Assembly: GCF_003144195.1 (NCBI RefSeq)
Contig: NW_020290030.1
Span: 124,001 to 188,000 of the forward strand
Source: Ceraceosorus guamensis
Taxonomy: Eukaryota; Basidiomycota; Exobasidiomycetes; Ceraceosorales; Ceraceosoraceae
Reading direction: 5' to 3'
DNA: 64,000 nt
The notes under the pieces were generated by a model. The model saw only the letters and a list, made by a program, of their open reading frames with translations. It made no database searches and was not told where the DNA came from. This document shows positions 22,889-34,098 of this stretch, piece after piece; within the stretch, counting starts at the first letter, position 1; each line of letters begins with the position of its first letter. The position numbers and the translations under genes were made by a program.

Positions 22889-25800
22889 ATGGTAAGTGCA
22901 GGCTCGCAGCTGGATACCAAACGATGCGGATCTGTACCGCGAGTGTGGCTGACGGCCAGAGCTTCTGGCTCACAGGCGACACTCAACGTCAAGGATGCGC
23001 TGTCCTACCTCGACCAAGTCAAGGTGCAGTTCGCAGAGCATCCGGATGTCTACAACCGCTTTCTCGATATCATGAAAGATGTGAGTGCCAAGAACATCGT
23101 ATGAGCGTGCGACGGACCGCTACTTCTTTCCACCCCTCACCGCGACATAGCCATGCCCGCGTCTGTGCTCATGCTATCAAACCTCGCGTCGTTCCAAATA
23201 GTTCAAATCGCAAACGATTGATACGCCAGGCGTAATTGAAAGAGTCAGCACGCTTTTCAGAGGCCATCCATCGCTCATCCAAGGTTTCAACACTTTCTTG
23301 CCCCCGGGCTACCGCATCGAATGCTCACTGGATCCCAGCGAGTCGAATCTGATCACCGTCACCACGCCCACGGGAACCACAACTCAGACCTCTGGCGGGG
23401 TAGGCATCGCTGGAGCCATCTCCCGCATGCAGCATAGCGGCAGTGGCTCCGCTTCGAGTGCTGCAGCCGGCTCTGGTGGTGCGTCGGGTGCGGGCAACGC
23501 TTCCACAGGCTCACAGCGCGAGCGCGGCACGCCTGCACCTAGCGGTGCACCACCTCCGCCTCATACTCCAGGTGGCAGCTCGTACGGAGGCGGTGCCGGT
23601 GTCTCAGCTGGGACCGCCGGCCATGCACCAGCTCTGCCTCCTGGCACCATGGCCTCGCTTGGCACGCCTCAGCGTCAGCCGCACTCGCCTGCTTTGGGTG
23701 GACCAGCTACGCCTGGTGCCACTGCGGGCGCGGGAGTGCTCAGTCACGCTTCGTTCGGCAGCAGCGGCGCTGCTAGTGGTCCTGCTGCTCAACAGGCCGG
23801 CGACCGCAGGGCGCCTGTCGAGTTCAACCACGCAATCTCATACGTTAATCGCATCAAGCAGCGCTTTTCTAATGATCCCGACACGTACAAACAATTCCTC
23901 GAGATCCTGCAGACGTATCAGAAAGAGCAGAGACCTATTGGTGATGTGAGTGAAGCCGTAGCAACCCTGGTTCACTCACGCCAAAAGCATTATTGGGACC
24001 GCGTTGCTTACGCATATGCGCCTTCTGTACTTTTATCAGGTGTATGCACAAGTTACAACGCTGTTCAACAACGACAAGGATCTCTTGGATGAATTCAAGC
24101 AATTCCTACCAGACACCTCCGCTGGTGCACCACCCAGCGGCGGCAGCCTCTTTGGCATGCTCGGCCACGCTTCGACGGGTGCGAATCAAGCTGGCGTCGC
24201 TGCTCCAACTGCGAGTGCAATGGGTCCGTCCCATGTTGGAGCTCAGATTCACGGCATGCATGGCATGATGCAAGGCATAGCACCGCCTGGCAGCGCTGCC
24301 ACCGGACGCCACGATGGTGGAGTACCACCGGATTTGAACAAGAAGGCTGGAAGCGGCAGCAGAAGCAAGAAGCGAGCTGGTGGAGGGGGCGGCGTGTCAG
24401 GTCAAGGAGCGACAGGGTCTGAGCAAGCAGCTACAGGACGGGGTAGCAAGAGCAAAAAGAGCAAGCACGGGCACGCTGGGGCCAAAGTCGAGGGACACAG
24501 CCCGCCGAGAGACATGTTGCCGCCTGACGCCGCAGCTGCAGCGGCCTACAGCAACGCTCACCTCATGCATCATCAGCCTCCACCACACGCGCTGGTCTAC
24601 AGCATTGATGGATCTCTCGTTCCTGCCGCCGGCCTAGGCGCTGGCATGGGCATGGGAGCAGATGCCTCGCTGGTCCCCGTCGGTCTCGGCGCCGGCGCTG
24701 CTGGTTATGGACTAGGCGCAGGAGCTGTTGCCGCTCCTCTTGCCACGACTGACGAAGTAGCATTCTTCGATCGGGTCAAGAAGCTGATCGACGATCGTGC
24801 CGTGTATCTGGAGTTTTTGAAGCTGCTCAACCTCTATACACAGGACATCATCGACATTAGGACGCTCGTCGATCGTGCCTCTTTGTTCATTGGGGGCGAT
24901 CGGGAGCTTTTTGATGCTTTTCAGAGGCTGTGCGGCTACGACATGGGCAAGCATGGCTGGCTCGAAGCCGAAGACCCGATCATCGAGAATGTGCCCGCGC
25001 TGCAGCGCGAGCGCGTCGACTTGAGCAACTGCAAGACTTATGGCGCCTCGTATCGCAAGCTTCCAAAGTCAGAGATCAACCTGGCGTGCAGCGGGCGCGA
25101 CCCGATGTGTTGGGAGGTCTTGAACGATGTCTGGGTCAGTCATCCTACGTGGGCGAGCGAGGGCGAGAGCTTCAATCCCCACAAGAAAAATGTCTATGAG
25201 GACGCCCTCTATCGCTCGGAGGAGGAGCGACATGAGTACGATTACCACATTGAGGTGAGCACGCACACGCTGCCCTTGATTTGATATCGAGCCTTTGTGA
25301 CTGACTCCAACTTCCCTTCAGGCCAACTTGCGCACTATTGCTCTTCTGGAACCTATTGCCGCACGAATCCAGACTATGGATGCGGAAGAGCGCGCTGCGT
25401 TTCGACTAAAGCCCGGTCTTGGCGGGCAGTCCAAGAGCATCTATCAGCGCGTCATTAAGAAAGTCTACGGCCGCGAGCACGGAGTCGAGGTCATCGCCGC
25501 ACTGCATGACAACCCCTGTGTTGCTGTGCCCGTAGTTTTGGCACGTCTCAAACAGAAGGACGAGGAGTGGAAACGTGCTCAGCGAGAGTGGAACAAAGTT
25601 TGGCGCGAAGTGGATGCACGAAACTACTACAAGAGTTTGGATCATCAAGGCGTGAACTTCAAAGTCAGTGACAAGAAGACAATCACTAGCAAAGCTTTTG
25701 TCGCCGAGATTGAATCTCGCCGGGCACAGCAGCAGCAGAGACGTGTCACGATCGACGCGACACTACCACGACCGCGCCCGGATCACCAACTTGCCTTTGC

Positions 25801-27823
25801 AATGGACGACATGGTGGTCTTGACAGATATCATCAAACTCTCCCTCAGCTTCCTAGATCGCGCGCCGTACAGCAAAGGTGATTGCGATCGCATTGAGCAT
25901 CTGCTGCGCACCTTCATCCCTCTCTTGATGTGCTTAGACCAGAATGAATTCGACGACGAGATCAACGGTGGTGTGGCTGTAGACGGTCGCGACGCAGCTG
26001 GCGCGGACGACGACGCTGAAAGCCGCATCGACGACGACGCGCGCAGCGAAGTTTCTGACGCAGACAGCGCCGCTGCCAGCGGAGCGTCGTCGACTGTGAA
26101 GCGCGGAGGTAGCTCAAAGCGGCACGAAGCCGACCTCCGTCGCAAGTTGCTTCGCAATCAGGCCGAGACTTCTGGAGCTGCTCAGGCGGGTGCTGATGCC
26201 GAGCCCATCGCCGCACGAGCTTCAAGCCCTGCCATCGCTGCAGAGGTCAAGGCAGCGGCTGAAGCTCTCGACTCTGCGACAACCCCTGTCGTAGCTGGCG
26301 CCAATGCGGAGCCGCAAGATGTCTCCATGACGGATGCGAGCGACGATGTCGCAGAAGCCTCTACCGACAAGACAGGTGATGCCAAGTCGGAACAGGGAGT
26401 CATTTCTAAAGAGGGCCAAGCAAGAGATGACGCAGGTGACATCAGCTCGGACGGTCCTTCTACGTGGATGGATCAGGGCTCGCTGCAAGCATACGACTCG
26501 TCCAAAGCGAAGACGGTCCCCGCGCCAGGCTCATCCCACATCGCTAAGGCAGTTGCGTCAGGAAATGACAAAGGTGCTTCATCTCGCAAGTACAACTTTT
26601 TCTGCAGCACCTCGCACTACGTCTTCATTCGTCTCTTTCAGTTGCTCTACGCTAGGCTATCTAGGATGAAGCAGCTTGGGGAGCAAATGGCGTCGGCCCA
26701 GCCGCCAAAGAAGCGACTGAATCCCGTGGCGCTCGAACTAGGATTGCAAGACCCAACGACGGGTCCTGCGTCTGTCGTTGGCAATGCGGCAGCTTCTGCT
26801 GCTGTCAACAGAGGTAATGAAAGCACCGCAGCTGCCGTCAACGGCAATGGAGTTGTCAGCGATGGTCCAAACGGCGTCAGCGCTGCCGTTGAAGAAGACG
26901 GCTTGTCCCTATCACCACTGCGGTACTATGATACTTTGCTCGACTTGACCGAGAAGTTCTTCGATGCTGAGTTGGACAGGGTCACTTTCGAAGAGAGCGT
27001 GCGGTACATGTACGGCATAGAAGGCTACGTCGTCTTCACCCTCGACAAAGTTATTGGCTCGCTGGTCAAGACCGCACAGGTCCTCGCAACAGACAGCAAG
27101 TGCCAAGAGCTACAGTCAATTTTGGAAAGGGATCGCGCAGTAGGTGCGGCGGCGGACATGAAGGCCCAAATCGCCCGTCGTATTGCTGCAGAGGAGGTGC
27201 TCGGTAAAGACGAGCACTTGTTCCGCATGGAATGGATCAAGACCAGCAGTACGCTCCTTGTGCAGATGCTTGCCAAGGAGGACCTTACGCTCGGCGACCC
27301 GCAGACTGCTGAAGAAAGGTGGCTGCAGTATGTCTCTAGCTACGTTCTTCATGCTCCGACAGAGGGACTCTCCGTGCGCGTTCAAGCGCCCTTCTTGGAC
27401 AGATCTGTCGGCGCTCATCCTGAGGACAGGTCCGAGCCTGCCGGAGCCAAGGTGATCGCTCAAAGCGGCCTTGGCATCAAGATCTGCATTACAACTTTGC
27501 GACTGTTCTACGATGACCGTGGCTACGAAGACGTCTTTGCAAGAAGACTACAACGACCTCAACTGGCACGACGAGACAAGGTCGCCAAGAAACAGAGAGG
27601 CGCTAGAAAGACGAAGCTCGATTCGTGGATCTCAGATCGACTCGCAGCAATCTCAGAGGGTTCGGCCGACAGCGCAAGCAAGCAAGGCCAAGATGTGGCC
27701 AATGCAACCGTGGCTGAAGATGCATCGAATGGCATGGACATCGATGCAACCGCTGCTCCTGAGCAAACAGCGAAGCAGGATCAAGAGGCAGTTGCACCGA
27801 CCGCTGTGACCTCTGCCTCTTGA
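22889..27823 (+). CDS. SIN3: Transcriptional corepressor Sin3
   Basis: Scaffold of the Sin3/Rpd3 histone deacetylase complex in the nucleus. Exons: 22889-22891, 22976-23080, 23202-23945, 24040-25254, 25322-27823; 1522 residues. PAH1 begins at once ([16 protein letters not shown] ... [13 protein letters not shown]). After a Gly/Ala/Pro-rich linker come PAH2 (about 244-308: [13 protein letters not shown] ... [12 protein letters not shown]) and PAH3 (about 522-590). The HDAC-interacting region (from about 620: [46 protein letters not shown]) follows. The C-terminal part includes [20 protein letters not shown]. The coding part of exon 1 is just the ATG, followed directly by GTAAGT; this start leaves no N-terminal extension before PAH1, which is unusual, so further upstream exons are possible. 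Family identity is certain. Confidence 0.96.
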
Positions 27824-28135
27824 TCTTGCGTATTCATTCACCCCAAGTCACCCCCACCATCATGTGCCTTTCCATACTCGTTCGGGTCTTCTGTATCAAG
27901 TTCTCCTTTTCGTCCAGAATCGCATGACCGTCATAACCGAGCCAAGTCTGCCCTGACATCATGGGCACCGTACATTGCCCGTGCTAGTGCACCTGGCACT
28001 CGAATCGAAGGGGGCCTGTCTTGTGGCTGCGCCTAGGCCATCTTCAAGCTCTCCATTCCGTCTCGACCTTCAATGAGTGTCGCACGTCCTACATTCATAT
28101 TGTCGGGTCTGCAACAAGCCTTGGCCGTGCTCTTG
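27824..28135. other. Convergent intergenic region SIN3/HUS1
   Basis: The 3' ends of SIN3 and HUS1 face each other across 312 bp; nothing else seen. Confidence 0.6.
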
Positions 28136-29289
28136 CTAGACCTCGACCGCCGGCAAGAAGAACTGCTTAGCAGAAGAGGAAGTCAGCGTCACATGGATTC
28201 GTGCGCCCAGACCGAGGTTTCAAGCACGCACCGTCATCACGCCGCTTCCCGAGTCTTCTTCGCCTATGTAAACCTGCAGAGAGACAGCGCAGTCAGCAAC
28301 TTGCAGAGCTTAGCGCGGAAACGCCCAGAGCCCACTTACGTAGAAGATGGCACAATGATTCTCGCAGATGCTGGTGATGGACTTGGTCTCTACGACGGAA
28401 GAGGACAGAAAGCGCATGAACGATTTCATGTCAAGTCGAACAGAGCGATATTCACTCTCCACTCGGCCGTGGCGCGCCTGCGTCATGATTTCGAGGTCTG
28501 GATGGTCCAAGTCGCGCCACGTCGTCTCTATCTTGACCTCGTCCTTTTCGATCGACAATTTGAGTTCGTGCGCTCGATTTGCAGACACGGTGATGGTGTC
28601 AGACAGCGGTTGCATGCGTTCAGCGACTCGTCGGATCTTGTGAAGGCGCGGTAGGTAGATGCATGCCTGTCACAAGAAGTACCGGTAAAGGGGAGACGAA
28701 TCAGAAGCGGCTTGGCATCCTACGCGCGCAAGCTGAGCATCCTCTCACATCGGGCACAGGACATTCAGGCTCGCGAATGCGACTGATCTCAGCTGGTCGG
28801 AGCACCCGTATCAGCACTTCTTGAGAGATCTCAAGGCGCGCTCCGTTCACGGTGCTGTTGCCGATGGTAAAGTTGAGCAGAGGATCACGATCGCGCTTCG
28901 CTAGGCGAATGATGACGTCGACGGCGTTGATCGATGATTTCAAGGCGTGCAAGAAGGTCTCGGTGGCCACCTCGAGATTTATCTGATCGTTAAAGTTGGA
29001 CTCTATGCGGAGGACGTCTGGCTTGAACAGCGCGTTTGTCATGACTTGTGACCAAATTTGGACTCCCTCGGGCGCATCAGCCCCGGTAACAATGATGTCG
29101 AAAGTGCTCTGAGAAAATCGAATGATGCATTTGTTGGCAACCTTTCCCACAGACTCTGCCGAGGGAAACAGGTCGTACTCTCAGCACTGCACCTCCCGAG
29201 GAAAGCGTGCGTGCCTGCCATGTCACGCGACACTTACGAATCATTCCATGCAACGTCTTTGAGTCGGTCAAGCTGACACGTAGACGCAT
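28136..29289 (-). CDS. HUS1: DNA-damage checkpoint clamp subunit Hus1
   Basis: Hus1 forms the 9-1-1 ring with Rad9 and Rad1, loaded at damaged DNA to activate checkpoint kinases. Exons: 29289-29238, 29155-28749, 28666-28340, 28273-28232, 28162-28136; 284 residues, the usual family size. The start MRLRVSLTDSKTL, then KVANKCIIRFSQSTFDIIVT, LKSSINAVDVIIRLAKRD, YLPRLHKIRRVAERM, and the ending FFLPAVEV match the fungal family. The last two coding exons are very small (42 and 27 nt), and the conserved FFLPA end appears only after both introns are removed, which supports the model. All introns are 65-82 nt. Confidence 0.93.
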
Positions 29290-29875
29290 CTTGGCGGAGC
29301 TGACCTGCGAGAGCAGGGCATGACACCTCTGACCACTGCTGCACGTCCAGACCGCACCTTCCAAATCGATCGAGACGGCGTTAGGAGCGCATACATGCAG
29401 CTTTCCTGAAGAATGAACGATGCCTTTGCAGTCTACGGCAGCTCCGCGTTGGGGGCACCTCAGTCCAGCGGGATCAGACGATGAGATGGCGCGAGGGTCT
29501 TGATTGCTGCGAAAGAATGCCGATGATGATGTGTTGAATCGAAATCATGACTTAGGCGACCGAGCGAGCTGCAGCGCGCGTCTCACAACAGAGGTCTCCG
29601 CGTGCGTGCATGTTGTGTGCGGGCGTACGCGTGCGTGTGCGTACGCTGCGCGCCGCCCTCACATCCCCGAGTCGTGACTTGTGACTGCACCGGCGCGACC
29701 TCAAACTGCGTACGGCAAGTCGTTTCATCAAAAAGTGCTTCCCTCAAGCACTTGGATAAGCTTTGTGCCCCAAAGAAACGGGCAGTCGTGAGTGTCGCGA
29801 CTCTGATCTCGGCAAGACAGCACACGCCACAAAGTTTTCGAAATGGGTATCGCATTGCAGATCAGGAATGGCATC
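29290..29875. other. Intergenic region upstream of HUS1
   Basis: HUS1 promoter and the 3' region of the next minus-strand gene. It holds an alternating GTGC/GCGT-rich purine-pyrimidine stretch at about 29600-29651, capable in principle of Z-DNA. No gene seen. Confidence 0.6.
29600..29651. repeat. Alternating purine-pyrimidine tract
   Basis: Imperfect GTGCGT / GCGTAC repeats over about 50 bp in intergenic DNA. Confidence 0.6.
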
Positions 29876-32800
29876 TCATCGCAGACCCATGGCAGCAACC
29901 AAATCCCTTCGTGGCTTGAAGCGACCCGGGTGATCAGCCGGACTGTCCTCTGGCAGCATCAAGGTCGACCAGATATCGCGAAGCTGTACGAGATCAGTGA
30001 TCGTCGTATCGCCGATGCCCCGCTGGGAAACTGCTGTGTCTGCTTTGCCGTTTGAAGACTCTGCTTCAACCCATCCTTGAGTATATGCATTGCCCACAAA
30101 GGAGACGCGGTAGATCAGCCCCGACGAAGTGCCAACGACGCAGCTTTCGTGATCCTGTTCACATGACGGACTTGGATGAGCTACGCTGTCCATAGTACGT
30201 AAAGTGTTCACAGTGATCAACTCACTAAGATGATGGACATTGGATTCGCAGCGGGTTGCGCAAGAAGGTCTGCCTGCTCTTGCCATGCTCCACCGAGCGG
30301 CACCACAGTCCTCCCACCGCCCTGTTCTTCATCTTCCCTTCGGCCTTCCAATCTCAGAGTCGTCGCAAAGATGCGGCGGTCGCTACCAGCTCTGCTGCTG
30401 AATCGGCACGCGCTCACGACGCGTCTCTTGCCTGGGTCCACGCATCCTGTCGCTCCATCGGGCATGCGAACAATATCGATGACTTGGGGCGCCACGGTCA
30501 GGTTAGGCGCTATCCTGGTGCGCTTTGCCTCGCCTCCGATGTCATCGCGCGTCTCAAGAGCGGATGTGGAGGAAGGGAAAGCAGGTAATGACGGCGAAGC
30601 AGGAAATCCAGCTTTTGAGGATGCCCCAGGCGGGGTTGGCCATGGCATAGGTGACACCGTCTTGTTGAGACTGCGACGCTTGTCTGACGAAGATGTAGGC
30701 GCAGGCCGCGAAGGGGTGCCGATGGATCCTGCTCGGCTGAGCGGTTGGAGGACGCTCGGACTACGTGCTACGCCAGGCGAGCGAGACGCCGGCGCTCCGG
30801 ACGCACGCCTGATCGGAGCCGAAGTCGCGGTGGTAGCATCTGATGCGTTGCTCGCCGTGGAATCTCGTCGAGAGCGACTTAAGTTGGACAGACTCGTGGA
30901 AGGCCGACCACCTGCAGTGCTCTGTGTCGAATCTTTTCGACTTCGAATTGGAGTGCTTCTTGGCGACTCCTCCTCCGCCAGGGGCTCGATGTGCTCGGAC
31001 CATTCGAGGTGCACCACGGAGTCTCGACTGGCCACTGTGATCGTACGTCGGTGTGCGGCGAACCATTGTAGCATGTTCGCATCTCCGCCTAGCCCAGCCA
31101 GCTCGGCGGAGAGCGCCTTATCGTCTCCGCCCAACTTGCTTATATGGAACTGTCCGATCATCTGCTGCCTCTTGATGGAAAAGGTGCGGACGATTGCGTC
31201 GACCGTGCATGCGACGATCTTGTCGTCGTCTACGATTGACACGCCTAGCGAGACGTTTGACTGTTGGCCCCATCTGATCACCTTCTCCCCAGTACGCCAG
31301 TCCCAACAAATCACCGCCTTGTCTTGGCCTACTGTTACGAGGTGGCGCGCATTAAGCGCAAGATTTCTGATGCCTCTATTGTGACCTGTGAGCGTGTGCA
31401 AGAGCTCCCAGGTGCGCATATCCCACACCATGATTCTGCCAGTGTCGTACAAACCTGCACAGAGAATTGCACCGGGAAGAAAATCTAGACAGGCAATGGC
31501 TTTCGCTTGCAAAATCCTAGTGCATTTGCCTGTCGTGAGATCCCAGATCCGAACAGTCTGGTCATAGGAACCGGTGACCAAGGTTTGTCCCTTTCGCTTG
31601 ACCGCCGTGACAAAGCCAGTATGGCCCTCGAATAAATCCACTCTTTGTGCAATGCCTCTAGCCCAATTTCGCTCACGCCAGTACAAAGCTCGCACAAGCG
31701 GCTCCCAGCCTGCAGGCTGGTCAGGAGGAATCACTGGCGTCGGATCCGCTTCAGTAAGCGCGATAGCATGGGAGCGCCAGAGCTCTGGCATCGCCGCGAT
31801 TTCTAGCCATCTTTTAGACACTTGTCGGCATCGCAGTAGCTGTCACACCACGTGTGGGAATGCCATCAGAATAGTGGCGAAGGACATCCTGTGATGATTT
31901 CACTCACCTCTCGCACTTCAAGCTTCTCGAAGATCGAGGTGATTATTCGATCAGGCAGGGAGGAGATCATGTCTCTGCTGAGCCTGAGATGTCTGTCAAT
32001 CAGCCGACTGAGGACGACCAAGTCTGCAGGTTCTGCAGCCGAAACCAAGATGCTGACTAGTCTGACGCGGTGTTGATGAGGCAATGAGCGAAACTGAGAT
32101 TTGAGAAGCTCTTCGTCAAAGTGACCTCCGCGAGTCGTCTTGTCCTGCGCCACATTGCCATTTGGTGCAGCTTTCGGCAAGAGCATGCCGGTGTCGAATG
32201 TGGTGAGGGTGCTTGAGGATTGATCAGACTCTGGTTCTATGGGTTCTTCGTCAACTTCGCTGAACAGCACGCATGACCTCCACCCTAGGTCGTGCGCTGC
32301 ACGTATATTGAGCGCACTATCATCCACGAAAAAGGACTGCTCTGCGGTGGTGCCGACGTGGGCCAAGGCCTGCAGGGGAGACGCAAAGCGGCGAGTCTGA
32401 GAGTTGCGGGGAGGCTTGGAGCTTTACAGAGCGCGTGCACTTACGGCATCGTAGTACTCCCTGTCCGGCTTTGAGACAAATGAGTCTACCGCATAGTCAC
32501 AATAGATGACGCCCTCAATATATTCGTGCAGACCCAGCAGCTTAAGCACCCGCACAGCATGCTTTGGAGGGTGCGGTGCCGTGATGCCAGGGTGAGCAAA
32601 GGTTGGAGAATATGGAAGGATTTGATGCCATTGCTCACAGCAACTTACGGTCTTGTACGCGTTCGTAAGCGCCCATATCCGCGTCTTGGTACGATCCACA
32701 TCGGCCAATAGTTGCTGTATTTCCGCGTCCGGTTTCAAGATGTCGTCGAGCGGCAAGCTGGCATCGCACTTGGCGTCATAATCCAACGGGTCTATCTTGT

Positions 32801-33584
32801 GATGCCTGACGAGCCCTTTGATAGCCAGGCCGTAAGAGCTGTAATAATGTTTGTGCAGACGCTCTGCCTCCGACTCATCCAGTCCTAGCGTCAGAAAGTA
32901 GGCTCTGATGCGCTGAGCCATTAGCTCTGCTATGCGCGATGACTTGCGGTAGAGGGTGTTGTCTGTACACCAGGACAGACCAGCCGTCATCAGCTCGCGT
33001 CAGAAGTGCGACAAGGTTACCACGCGGATATCTCGCACACGCTCACCGATGTCAAGCCAAATGACGTTTTTCGCCTTGTCCTCCTCCGACAGCTTCAATG
33101 CACTGTCCCACAGCGGCAGCACACCGACTCTTCCGAGTGCCTCTTGGTCCACGTGGCCGATGTTGGCCAAGGTGGATCCATCATTGGTGATGCTCGAGCC
33201 ACCGTGTTGCAGGGACACAGCCGCATCTGAAGAGGCTTGGCCGTCGCTGCTCGTCGCTGCACCAGCGTCCTCCTTCGCTGCTTTCGTGCGTATGCTGGTC
33301 GCGCGTTGCCTCGGTCCCACGCTCGTCCTGCCACTCGGCTGTGCCGGCGATGATTTGTTGCTACCGCTCAGTCGTGAGGCAACGGATGGGGCGCTGCTAT
33401 GCGCACCTCGGGACGTCGATGATGGCGTACCATTGTTCGCGTCGCTGCGCAATGCAGAGCGTCTGGGTGTAGCTGCGCTGATAGCTGAGCCAGATGACGC
33501 CCTGCTTTGGACTGGAGGCTGTCTGCTACTTCTTGTCTCTGACGCCGGCTTGGCTGTGGATGTCGAGGCTGGTGAGTCGCCCAT
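29876..33584 (-). CDS. Fusion protein: pyrimidine 5'-nucleotidase-like HAD domain + F-box + WD40 repeats
   Basis: Exons: 33584-33047, 32962-32649, 32561-32445, 32369-31908, 31839-30226, 30154-29876; 1107 residues. Residues 1 to about 170 are disordered. An Sdt1/Phm8-like HAD phosphatase domain follows (about 176-361): motif I DIDNTLYR (codon split by an intron), motif II region IWALTNAYK, motif III in KPDREYYDA, motif IV FFVDDSALNIRAAHDLGW. With no stop, the same exon continues through a linker into an F-box (about 459-500: LPDRIITSIFEKL, RCRQVSKRWLE), itself split by an intron. WD40 blades start near 543 (LVTGSYDQTVRIWDL, IMVWDMRTWELLHTL, AVICWDWRTGEKV), with a Ser-rich insert of about 150 residues before the last ones. 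Such F-box/WD40 proteins are substrate receptors of SCF ubiquitin ligases; Sdt1-type enzymes dephosphorylate pyrimidine nucleotides. Separate genes remain possible through an internal ATG at 32186, but the upstream frame has no stop of its own. Confidence 0.8.
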
Positions 33585-34098
33585 CCTTTGCTTCTCGGTC
33601 AATTCCGTAACCAATCACGTGTGCTGCATTCCGCTCATGACTCATCAGTGAGTCAAAAGTGATGAATGGTCTCCAAGACAGCGAGCGTGGTGTCGAGTCA
33701 AGGATCGCGGGAACGCAATCATGAACGATGGTGCGAAGCGCGTGCATGGGCGTGAGCCGTAAAGTCCTGAGTCACGAGCTTCAGTAGTGAGCCCGTCGAC
33801 TCGCTGCACGGACCCATCTAGAATACGTAGTCACGTGGGAACGCAAAGGTGAAACCACTCAAAAAGATACAAAGCTGCATGCTGGTTGACTCTCGACTCG
33901 GCATGATTTGACGACTTGACTTCCTTCGCGAGGCGAAGACAAAAAGCAAAGCATGAACATCGACGCACGAGGTGCTGTCTACGTCCACACTCGGATCCAG
34001 GGACACACTCGGATGCTTTGATGGCCACACAGATGTCGTGATCTAACTCGGGCTCAATAACGGTTGCTGCAAACGCTCCCTTCCAGCCAGCCGCAGGG
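33585..34098. other. Divergent promoter region, fusion gene/GUF1
   Basis: No gene seen. It contains several GAGTC/GACTC and TCACG-type short repeats. Confidence 0.6.

Noticed and set aside
30230-31384. 384-codon plus-strand frame
   Set aside because: Antisense of the WD40 exon of the fusion gene, with no motif of its own.
31866-33584. A separate Sdt1-like gene ending before the F-box
   Set aside because: No stop or plausible splice leads out of the frame after the HAD domain, so the fused model is simpler; kept as an alternative in the findings.
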